Source of the DNA: Acidobacteriota bacterium
Lineage (GTDB): Bacteria; Acidobacteriota; Terriglobia; 20CM-2-55-15
Direction: 5' to 3'
Assembly (NCBI GenBank): GCA_003223895.1
Contig: QHXD01000259.1
Location: 1-7,463, forward strand
Length of the DNA: 7,463 bases
Below are positions 1 through 5,550 of the stretch, in pieces. Every line of letters starts with the position of its first letter. The first letter of the stretch is position 1. Below the pieces are notes generated by a model that was given only the letters and a program-made list of their open reading frames with translations, made no database searches and was not told where the DNA came from. A program made the position numbers and the translations under genes.

Positions 1-8
1 AACACACC

Positions 9-16
9 AGGAGGAA
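9..16 (+). promoter_or_regulatory. Strong ribosome binding site of the cupin gene
   Basis: AGGAGGAA lies just upstream of the ATG at 21, with GGAGG six bases away. It is a near-perfect Shine-Dalgarno sequence and fixes the start of the first gene. It also shows that this genome uses canonical ribosome binding sites, which makes their absence before the DNA glycosylase gene at 6848 noteworthy. Confidence 0.85.
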
Positions 17-20
17 CGCA

Positions 21-491
21 ATGCTTCGTTTCGTAAACAAACGGTGGGCAATCCGCCTTGCGATAGTAATGCTCATGTTCGTGTCGCTGGGAATTACAAG
101 AGCTGCTGAGCTCGATCCCAAGGCGATTGCGATCCAGCTTCCCAAGGACATCAAGTGGACCGTCAACGCCGCGGCCGGTTCGGAAGTGGCGGTGCTGGTT
201 GGTGACCCGGCCAGGCCTGGCCTTTACGTAGTGCTCCAGAAGTGGCTGCCGCATCACAACAGCCGCCCCCATTTTCATCCGAATGACCGCTTCATCACCG
301 TCATCTCCGGAACATGGTGGGTTAATACGGGCCCTAAATACGACCTGGAGGGCATGAAACCGATTCCGGCGGGCAGCTTCGTCACGCACTACGGAGGGCA
401 GATTCATTACGACGGCGCCAAGGATGGTGAAACGGTCTTACAGATCGTCGGCATGGGCCCCGCGACAAACACGCCGGCCGAGACGAAGTAG
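21..491 (+). CDS. Secreted single-domain cupin protein
   Basis: A 156-residue protein with a basic N-terminus and hydrophobic stretch (about residues 12-26), followed by a plausible signal peptidase site near Ala28-Ala29, so it is probably exported to the periplasm. The rest is one small beta-barrel cupin domain. Motif 1 is recognisable at residues 84-97: His84-x-His86, three residues, Arg90, six residues, Gly97. The classical motif has Glu where Arg90 stands, so the usual Glu metal ligand is absent. His78/His79 and, in motif 2 after Pro116-Ala-Gly118, His123 and His129 are further candidate ligands. The HPNDR-type motif 1 followed by SGTWW resembles a group of small exported cupins of unknown substrate. 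Metal binding and enzymatic versus binding function cannot be decided from sequence. The gene starts behind a strong Shine-Dalgarno site and ends directly at a palindromic repeat. What lies upstream is outside the window, so it may be the end of an operon. Confidence 0.85.
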   Translation: MLRFVNKRWAIRLAIVMLMFVSLGITRAAELDPKAIAIQLPKDIKWTVNAAAGSEVAVLVGDPARPGLYVVLQKWLPHHNSRPHFHPNDRFITVISGTWWVNTGPKYDLEGMKPIPAGSFVTHYGGQIHYDGAKDGETVLQIVGMGPATNTPAETK

Positions 492-604
492 AATAACGCG
501 GGCTAAAGCCCGCGACTACATCTGGAGTCAACGGGTTCCTATGTAGCGACTACATCTGGAGTCAACGGGTTCCTATGTAGTCGCGGGCTTTAGCCCGCGT
601 TATT
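492..604. repeat. Nested palindromic intergenic repeat, copy 1
   Basis: Two perfectly complementary 30-bp arms (492-521 and 575-604) face each other. Each arm contains its own hairpin, CGCGGGCT-2 nt-AGCCCGCG, at 497-514 and 582-599. The element starts immediately after the cupin stop codon. A second copy lies at 5457-5550 with the same arms (26 bp, one mismatch) but an unrelated middle, so only the ends are conserved. This architecture resembles REP/BIME-type palindromic elements of bacteria. It could fold as one long stem or two small ones, and may end or stabilise the cupin transcript. There is no T-run after it, so a classical intrinsic terminator is not shown. Confidence 0.9.
513..580. 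repeat. 34-bp tandem duplication inside the palindromic repeat
   Basis: Positions 513-546 and 547-580 are identical 34-bp units, each beginning CGACTACAT and ending CCTATGTAG. Removing one unit would leave a 79-bp element: arm, 19-bp loop, arm. The duplication therefore looks like a recent event within the centre of an older repeat, for example by replication slippage on the hairpin. Confidence 0.9.
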
Positions 605-653
605 CAGTTTAATCCTGTTGCCAAGAATTAAGCCAAGTGTAATCATCCCGCGC

Positions 654-1574
654 ATGAGCTTTGTCCAACGATTGCTGCGCCAGCCCCAAAACGTCTGGCT
701 ACGCAGGGCGCTCTTCCAGGTCCATCTTTGGACGGGTATCGGGGTCGGGATCTACCTGCTGGTGATCAGCGTCAGCGGAAGCGCGCTGGTCTTCCGCACT
801 GAATTGCATCGAAAGTTCACGCGTCCGCCGGTCACAGTGACCCCGGTGGGGAATCTGATGACCGAGGACCAGTTGAAAGAAGTTGCATATCGGACTTACC
901 CCGGTTATGAAGTCACCAACGTCTGGAAGAACAAGAACGCCGATCAAGCCGTTGAAATCTGGCTGAACCGGAACGGCAAGGTAAAGCAGCGGATATTCAA
1001 TCCATATACAGGCGCCGATATGGGGGCTTCAGAGCCTGCCGGCGTCCGTCTGATGTTGTGGCTGGCGGATCTTCATGACAATTTGCTGTACGGGGATAAG
1101 GGCCGCTTCGTTAACGGTGTCGGCTCGATTTTTCTCGCCTTGCTGTGCTTCACTGGAGCGGTCATATGGTGGCCGGGACTTGGAAAGCTGCGCCGCAGTC
1201 TGACGCTCGAGCTGAAAACCAACTGGAAGCGGCTCAACTGGAGCCTGCACAATGTGATCGGTCTGTGGACGTTCGCATTTGTGTTTTTGTGGGCGATCTC
1301 GGGCATCTATCTGGTATGGCCCGACCCGTTCGCCAAAATCGTCGACTACTTCGAGCCTTTTGACAAAGCACCATTAGGCGATCGCCTCGGCGACGACATC
1401 CTGCGCTGGGTTGCCCGCCTCCATTTCGGACGATTTTACGGCTGGCCGATCAAAACCGTCTGGACGCTGGTCGGGCTGGTTCCGCTTGCCCTTTTCATCA
1501 CAGGTGCGCTGATGTGGTGGAACCGTGTTCTGCGCCCGGCTGCTCGACAAAATGCAAATCTCAACCTGGAGTGA
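654..1574 (+). CDS. PepSY-associated transmembrane protein
   Basis: A 306-residue integral membrane protein of the PepSY-associated TM helix family. Hydrophobic segments lie at about residues 22-46, 150-173, 201-222 and 275-298. A soluble PepSY-like region (about 65-125, presumably periplasmic) sits between helices 1 and 2. Histidines occur at or near helix ends: His24 (HLWTG), His141 (LHDNLL), His199 (LHNVIG) and His257 (LHFGRFYG). In characterised relatives such as the siderophore-uptake protein FoxB, conserved histidines bind heme and the protein reduces ferric siderophores, so an inner-membrane redox role is likely; the substrate is not evident. I chose the ATG at 654. An in-frame TTG at 618 would add 12 residues, and neither start has a clear ribosome binding site. 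The stop at 1572-1574 lies 4 nt before the next ATG, so the dehydrogenase gene downstream is probably translationally coupled. Confidence 0.85.
   Translation: MSFVQRLLRQPQNVWLRRALFQVHLWTGIGVGIYLLVISVSGSALVFRTELHRKFTRPPVTVTPVGNLMTEDQLKEVAYRTYPGYEVTNVWKNKNADQAVEIWLNRNGKVKQRIFNPYTGADMGASEPAGVRLMLWLADLHDNLLYGDKGRFVNGVGSIFLALLCFTGAVIWWPGLGKLRRSLTLELKTNWKRLNWSLHNVIGLWTFAFVFLWAISGIYLVWPDPFAKIVDYFEPFDKAPLGDRLGDDILRWVARLHFGRFYGWPIKTVWTLVGLVPLALFITGALMWWNRVLRPAARQNANLNLE
1568..1571 (+). promoter_or_regulatory. Ribosome binding site of the broken dehydrogenase gene
   Basis: GGAG lies 7 nt before the ATG at 1579 and overlaps the final codons of the PepSY gene. It supports 1579 over an in-frame ATG at 1525, which would lie inside the PepSY coding region and would bury the signal peptide 18 residues in. 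Confidence 0.7.
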
Positions 1575-1578
1575 TCTT

Positions 1579-2747
1579 ATGAGACGAAATACTGGAACAA
1601 TCCTTCTTGCGTGTGTTGCGGTCCTCTGCGTGGCTGCAGCGGTGACTGCGCAACTGCCGAAACTGCCGGAACCGTTCGCGACGCCGTCTGTGAGGAACAA
1701 TGTCCAGATAGTTGCGAAACCCGATGCTGGACAACTCAAGGGACCGGCGGGGTTCGAGGTCAGCCTCTATGCGGACAATCTTCGAGCACCGCGCACCATG
1801 TTGCTGGCCCCGAATGGAGATGTGTTTGTGGCGCAGTCCGGACCGGGCTCGGTGACGATCCTGCGCGATGCCAATAACGACGGGACCGCGGAGACACGAA
1901 CCACTTATGCCCAGGGGCTCACGGTTATCTGTATCTCGGCCGGACCGACAGCATCGTCCGCTACAAATATGCGCCCGGCGACTCCGAAGCAAAGGGTACG
2001 CCCGAGAAGCTCGTGGACTTGCCGACCGGCGGTCATAGCACCCGCAACATCATTTTCAGCCGCGATGGAAAAAAGATGTATGTCGCCGTGGGCTCGCAAT
2101 CGAATAAGAACGCGGGCGAACCACCGATTCGCGCGGCGATCAGCGAATATAATCCGGATGGAACGGGCCAGAGAATCTACGCTTACGGCCTGCGCAATCC
2201 AGTGGGTCTCGCGCTGCAGCCGGGCACCGATATCATCTGGACATCAGTCAATGAGCGCGACACGCTCGGCGACGACCTGGTTCCCGACTACATCACGTCG
2301 GTCAAAGACGGCGCTTTCTATGGATGGCCGTATTCCTATATCGGCAGCAATCCCGATCCCGAACACGTCGGCAAGATGCCGGACCTGGTCCGGCGTGCCC
2401 TGGTTCCGGATGTGCTCATCACCGCGCACTCCGCGGCTGTCAGCGTGAACTTCTATACCGGCACGCAATTTCCGCAACGTTACCGGAACGGCGCATTCGT
2501 CGGCCTGCACGGATCGTGGAACCGCTCGAAGGTGTCGGGTTACAGAATCGGATTCGTTCCTTTCCAGAATGGAAAACCGTCAGGACCGATTGAAGACTTC
2601 GTAACCGGATGGATCGTCGACGGCGGAACACCCGCCACCGCCTGGGGACGGCCTGTTGGAACGCTCGTCATGAGAGACGGCTCCATGCTCGTCGCAGACG
2701 ATGCAGGGAACAAAATCTGGAAAGTGCGGTATACCGGGAAGAATTAG
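1579..2747 (+). pseudogene. Exported PQQ-type sugar (sorbosone-like) dehydrogenase, frameshifted
   Basis: The first part (1579-1920, 114 codons) encodes a signal peptide (MRRNTGTILL start, cleavage near TAQ) and the first propeller blades, including a DANNDGTAETR Asp/Asn-rich loop, ending at YAQGL. From about 1920 the homologous protein continues in another frame, from HGYLYLGRTDSIVRY through to the stop at 2745-2747. This second part carries GLRNPVGLA, NERDTLGDDLVPDYITS and HGSWNRS, the signature segments of the GSDH/sorbosone dehydrogenase beta-propeller family (compare Arg228-Asn229 and Arg406/Arg408 of Acinetobacter soluble glucose dehydrogenase). Against the intact paralogue at 4194-5453, about nine or ten residues (the QPSGIAFQP equivalent) are missing at the junction. 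A deletion of 3n+1 bases, about 28 or 31 nt, would explain both the loss and the frame change. Unrepaired, translation ends at 2448 after about 175 wrong residues. The two paralogues look roughly two-thirds identical by eye over the second half. It may be a true pseudogene or an assembly error. Confidence 0.85.
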
Positions 2748-2838
2748 CCGCGAATTACGCGGATTACGCGAATGGGGCGCAAAAAAAGTTCTTGATGCGC
2801 CCCATTCGCGTAATCCGCGTAATTCGCGGCTAATTCTT
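2739..2838. repeat. 43-bp perfect inverted repeat between convergent genes; possible bidirectional terminator
   Basis: Arms 2739-2781 and 2796-2838 are perfectly complementary over 43 bp, with a 14-nt loop. The left arm starts with the last two codons and the TAG stop of the dehydrogenase gene; the right arm ends 1 nt before the stop codon of the opposite gene. Each arm contains a 9-bp tandem period: CGCGAATTA, CGCGGATTA, CGCGAATGG (2749-2775). The plus-strand transcript ends the stem with TTCTTTT (2834-2840), so termination on that side is plausible. It is unrelated in sequence to the CGCGGGCT repeats at 492 and 5457. Confidence 0.9.
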
Positions 2839-2839
2839 T

Positions 2840-3973
2840 TCATCTCGACATCTGGACAACCTCGTAGTAGTTCCGGAGTCGTCCTGCGTTGAACGCCTTC
2901 ACCGTGTCGCCGATCGAGGATGCGAGCGTCCGGGATCGGCCGCCGAATCGATATCCGTTCAAAACGAAGCGAATGAACATGCTGCTCGAGTCCACGGGCA
3001 GCGTGGCCGCGTTCGCATAGAAGCGTTTTGAAACGCCGTCCTGGAACAGATACTGCTCCACATTGGATGTATAGAATGCCGTGACGACGGCGTTGTGCTG
3101 CTTCAGATAACGGCCCACGGACCGGATTGCCTTGTCACCCGCAAAATCTCCGACCAAAGGAACGATGAGATTGTCCTTCTGCATCCGCTGCACTCTTCGA
3201 AACTGGGAATCGTTGGCAAAGAAGCTCCAGTTCCGCGTGCGGCCATCGGTTTCGCTCATCAATTCGGAATAGGTGGGCATGCCGCTAAACCCACCATAGC
3301 CGCCCAGAAACGTGTAGCTGAGATCCGGTCCGGATTCGAAGAACGCCGTGTAGACATATCGAATGCGGTCCGCATCTTCGGAGGAGAGCTTGAATCCGTG
3401 GGTCTTGCCCAGGTGATTCATAACCAGCCGAAAATTGGCGTCGAATTGAGTCTTGCTGGGGCGCATCGCTTCAAATGCCCGGAACAATGCCTCGGGACTG
3501 GGATCCGCACTCAGACCGGCAGGACGAGGCCGTGAAAACAATCGCGAGGCGAACTCGACGCGATCCTGGGAGAGCTCAAACAACGCCTTGTATAGAAGCA
3601 GCTCGAGCATGTTTCCGCGCCGAATATCGACGATGAAGGCCATCTTTGGCTCACACGCCACGATGTAAGTAAAGTTCTGCTCCGGACCCACACCGAGGTA
3701 TGCACCTCCCGGGGATACGGTCTTCCTCAAAACAGGAATGACGTATTGGTAGCCCGCTTCGTTGGAGAGAAAGTTATCGGACCGGAAGTAGCCGCCGGGC
3801 TCCGAGAAGTCCGAAACCATTTGCCAGAACTCCGCATCGTTGAGCCGGGTGGGCAGGCTGTCCGCTGCAGTCGACGACGACGACGGCGATATTGCGACAA
3901 GATAGAGCAGGAAGCCGCAGACCACGAGTGTGGCGCAAGTTGCGAGTATTGTGCCGCGCTCCACTTCAACCAT
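2840..3973 (-). CDS. Membrane-anchored protein of unknown function, possibly methyltransferase-like fold
   Basis: A 377-residue protein with one N-terminal hydrophobic segment (about residues 8-29) that looks like an uncleaved signal anchor or signal peptide. Cys19 is not in a proper lipobox (LVVC). A low-complexity SSSST linker (31-35) leads to a soluble domain that should lie outside the cytoplasm. Segments worth noting are FRSDNFLSNE (63-72), AYLGVGPEQN (91-100), and an acidic-ended strand IVDIRRGN (114-121) followed by a helix. A GxGPEQN loop followed by IVDIRR is reminiscent of a Rossmann-type, SAM-methyltransferase-like core, and I weakly recall similar sequences annotated as a LIC_10091-type family. 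No function is established here. The start is supported by AGGAAA 5 nt upstream. The gene converges on the broken dehydrogenase and diverges from the intact one across the heptamer arrays. Confidence 0.75.
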   Translation of the reverse strand: MVEVERGTILATCATLVVCGFLLYLVAISPSSSSTAADSLPTRLNDAEFWQMVSDFSEPGGYFRSDNFLSNEAGYQYVIPVLRKTVSPGGAYLGVGPEQNFTYIVACEPKMAFIVDIRRGNMLELLLYKALFELSQDRVEFASRLFSRPRPAGLSADPSPEALFRAFEAMRPSKTQFDANFRLVMNHLGKTHGFKLSSEDADRIRYVYTAFFESGPDLSYTFLGGYGGFSGMPTYSELMSETDGRTRNWSFFANDSQFRRVQRMQKDNLIVPLVGDFAGDKAIRSVGRYLKQHNAVVTAFYTSNVEQYLFQDGVSKRFYANAATLPVDSSSMFIRFVLNGYRFGGRSRTLASSIGDTVKAFNAGRLRNYYEVVQMSR

Positions 3974-3978
3974 GACAG

Positions 3979-3984
3979 TTTCCT
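3979..3984 (-). promoter_or_regulatory. Ribosome binding site of the minus-strand unknown gene
   Basis: Read on the minus strand, AGGAAA lies 5 nt before the ATG at 3973. It supports that start codon and leaves the heptamer array, beginning at 3999, in the untranslated leader or promoter region of this gene. Confidence 0.65.
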
Positions 3985-3998
3985 AGTATGGTATGGAA

Positions 3999-4146
3999 AG
4001 AAGCCAGAAGCCAGAAGCCAGAAGCCAGAAGCCAGAAGCCAGAAGCCAGAAGCCAGAAGCTAGAATGGGGATTCCCTATGCTGGCTTCTGGCTTCTGGCT
4101 TCTGGCTTCCGGCTTCCGGCTTCCGGCTTCTTGGCTTCCGGCTTCC
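3999..4146. repeat. Two facing arrays of nine 7-bp repeats
   Basis: Array A (3999-4061) is eight perfect AGAAGCC units plus a ninth, AGAAGCT. Array B (4083-4146) is the complement in the opposite orientation: nine GGCTTCT/GGCTTCC units in the order T,T,T,C,C,C,T,C,C, with one extra T at 4132. A 21-nt spacer (4062-4082) contains GGGATTCCC. The two arrays can pair into a stem of about 63 bp with a mismatch in most outer units. They fill most of the divergent gap between the unknown gene (3973, -) and the intact dehydrogenase (4194, +). Heptanucleotide tandem repeats of this kind are known from other bacteria, for example the STRR repeats of cyanobacteria. Unit number may vary between strains. 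Confidence 0.92.
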
Positions 4147-4181
4147 TCTGCTACGATATGCAGGCGATGAAATTTGAACGT

Positions 4182-4185
4182 GGAG
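4182..4185 (+). promoter_or_regulatory. Ribosome binding site deciding the start of the intact dehydrogenase
   Basis: GGAG lies 8 nt before the ATG at 4194. The reading frame stays open upstream through the heptamer arrays to an ATG at 3993, but this site and the signal peptide that begins at 4194 show where translation really starts. Confidence 0.75.
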
Positions 4186-4193
4186 TAGACACA

Positions 4194-5453
4194 ATGAGAC
4201 GGACATTTGTTCTAATTTGTATTGGAGCGGTTTCGGTGTGCGCCGTTTTAATGGCACAGCAGCGGGTACCCCAGCTTCCGGAGCCGACGGCGCCGCACCC
4301 GAATCCTTCCCGGCCGATCCCTAAACCTGAAGGGGCCACGCTAAAAGCGCCGGACGGATTCAACGTAAGCATCTACTACGACAACCTTCAGGGACCTCGC
4401 ATGATGGAGTGGGCACCGAACGGTGATCTCTTCGTCTCCCAGACAGGAACAAGTACGATCGCGGTGCTGCGCGATACAAATAACGACGGTACGCCTGATA
4501 CTCGAAGCGTATTCGTTCAAGGCCCCGTGCCCGCTCCTCGCGGCGGCGGAGCTCCTGCTCCGCAGGTTTGTACCGGCGAGGGTGCAGGCGGACGCCAGCC
4601 GTCCGGCATCGCGTTTCAGCCCGGATACGTTTACATCGGCTATACCGATTGCATTGTCCGCTATCCGTACAAGTCCGGCGATACGCAGCTTCAAGGCAAG
4701 CCGGAGAGATTGGTGGATCTGCCGGGAGGCGGCAATCACTTCGCGCGAAACGTCGCGTTCAACAAGGATGGGAAGAAGATGTACGTGACGGTCGGCTCCG
4801 CCTCGAACAACAGCGAGGGCGAAGATGTCCGGCGCGCGGCAATCAGCGAATACAATCCGGATGGGACCGGCTTCCGCATCTTTGCTTCAGGACTGCGGAA
4901 CCCGACCGCGCTGGCGTGGCAGCCCGGTACGAACACACTGTGGACCTCGGTCAATGAGCGCGACAACCTGGGTGACGACCTGGTGCCCGATTACATCACC
5001 TCCGTGAAGGAGGGTGGATTTTACGGATGGCCGTTCTCCTATATCGGCAACCACTACGACCCGATGCATGTTGGAAAGATGCCGAACCTGGTGAAGACTG
5101 CCATCGTTCCGGACGTGCTGATTCCGGCCCATTCCGCAGCCCTCGGTATGGTCTTTTACACGGGCGACCAGTTCCCGTCGCATTACAAAAACGGCGCGTT
5201 TGTGGCGCTGCACGGTTCCTGGAATCGGTCGAAAGCAAATGGATACAAGGATGTGTTTGTGCCGTTCCAGGGCGGGAAACCGGGAGCACTGGAAGACTTC
5301 CTTACCGGGTTTCTTACGAACGATGGAACGGAGGGCCAGATCACCGCGTGGGGACGTCCCGCAGGGGTGGCGCTCACGAAGGACGGCGCCTTGCTTGTCT
5401 CTGACGACACCGGGAACAGAATCTGGAAAGTGAGCTACGTCGCGAAGAAGTAA
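4194..5453 (+). CDS. Exported PQQ-type sugar dehydrogenase (sorbosone/glucose dehydrogenase family)
   Basis: A 419-residue periplasmic beta-propeller protein, likely oxidising an aldose or related sugar with PQQ as cofactor. Residues 1-21 form a signal peptide (MRRTFVLICI start, cleavage near LMA-QQ), followed by a Pro-rich linker to about 46. Visible landmarks are the Asp/Asn-rich loop DTNNDGTPDTR (94-104), a possible calcium site; His182 in GGNHFARNVAF, matching the catalytic His144 region of Acinetobacter soluble glucose dehydrogenase; Arg235-Asn236 in GLRNP; NERD (254-257); and HGSWNRS (340-346), matching the PQQ-binding arginine region. The Asp that partners the catalytic His in that enzyme appears replaced (TVGSAS, 199-204), as far as I can align, so the substrate and even the cofactor remain inferred. 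A Pro/Ala/Gly-rich insertion (111-134) with Cys126 is absent from the broken paralogue at 1579-2747; Cys126 and Cys153 might form a disulfide. The gene stands alone between repeats. Confidence 0.87.
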   Translation: MRRTFVLICIGAVSVCAVLMAQQRVPQLPEPTAPHPNPSRPIPKPEGATLKAPDGFNVSIYYDNLQGPRMMEWAPNGDLFVSQTGTSTIAVLRDTNNDGTPDTRSVFVQGPVPAPRGGGAPAPQVCTGEGAGGRQPSGIAFQPGYVYIGYTDCIVRYPYKSGDTQLQGKPERLVDLPGGGNHFARNVAFNKDGKKMYVTVGSASNNSEGEDVRRAAISEYNPDGTGFRIFASGLRNPTALAWQPGTNTLWTSVNERDNLGDDLVPDYITSVKEGGFYGWPFSYIGNHYDPMHVGKMPNLVKTAIVPDVLIPAHSAALGMVFYTGDQFPSHYKNGAFVALHGSWNRSKANGYKDVFVPFQGGKPGALEDFLTGFLTNDGTEGQITAWGRPAGVALTKDGALLVSDDTGNRIWKVSYVAKK

Positions 5454-5456
5454 ACA

Positions 5457-5550
5457 GAACGCGGGCTAAAGCCCGCGACTACGTTAGGACGCCAACCTGA
5501 TTGGGGCGCAACGTGGTCCCAAATGTAGTCGCGGGCTTCAGCCCGCGTTC
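5457..5550. repeat. Nested palindromic intergenic repeat, copy 2
   Basis: Arms 5457-5482 and 5525-5550 are complementary over 26 bp with a single mismatch (T versus C at 5539). Each contains the CGCGGGCT/AGCCCGCG hairpin seen at 492-604. The 42-nt centre differs from copy 1. It starts 3 nt after the dehydrogenase stop and overlaps the 3' end of the convergent MFS gene. It may act as a transcript end for both genes, but no T-run follows either arm. Confidence 0.9.

Noticed and set aside
492..604. Insertion sequence or other autonomous mobile element
   Set aside because: The inverted repeats enclose no transposase, and I see no target-site duplication at either copy.
618..653. TTG start at 618 for the PepSY gene
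   Set aside because: It adds 12 residues lying before the conserved N-terminus, with no ribosome binding site; the ATG at 654 is simpler, although its own site is also weak.
1912..1925. Programmed ribosomal frameshifting at the CAGGGGCTC stretch of the broken dehydrogenase
   Set aside because: A conserved block of about ten residues is missing at the junction, so frameshifting alone would not restore the family sequence. No slippery heptamer with a downstream structure stands out.
3999..4146. CRISPR array
   Set aside because: Units are 7 bp and contiguous, without spacers, and no cas genes are present.
3993..4193. N-terminal extension of the intact dehydrogenase encoded by the heptamer arrays (repeating KPEARSQ peptide)
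   Set aside because: The frame is open only because the 7-bp repeats lack stops. A ribosome binding site and a typical signal peptide begin at 4194, and an extension would bury that signal.
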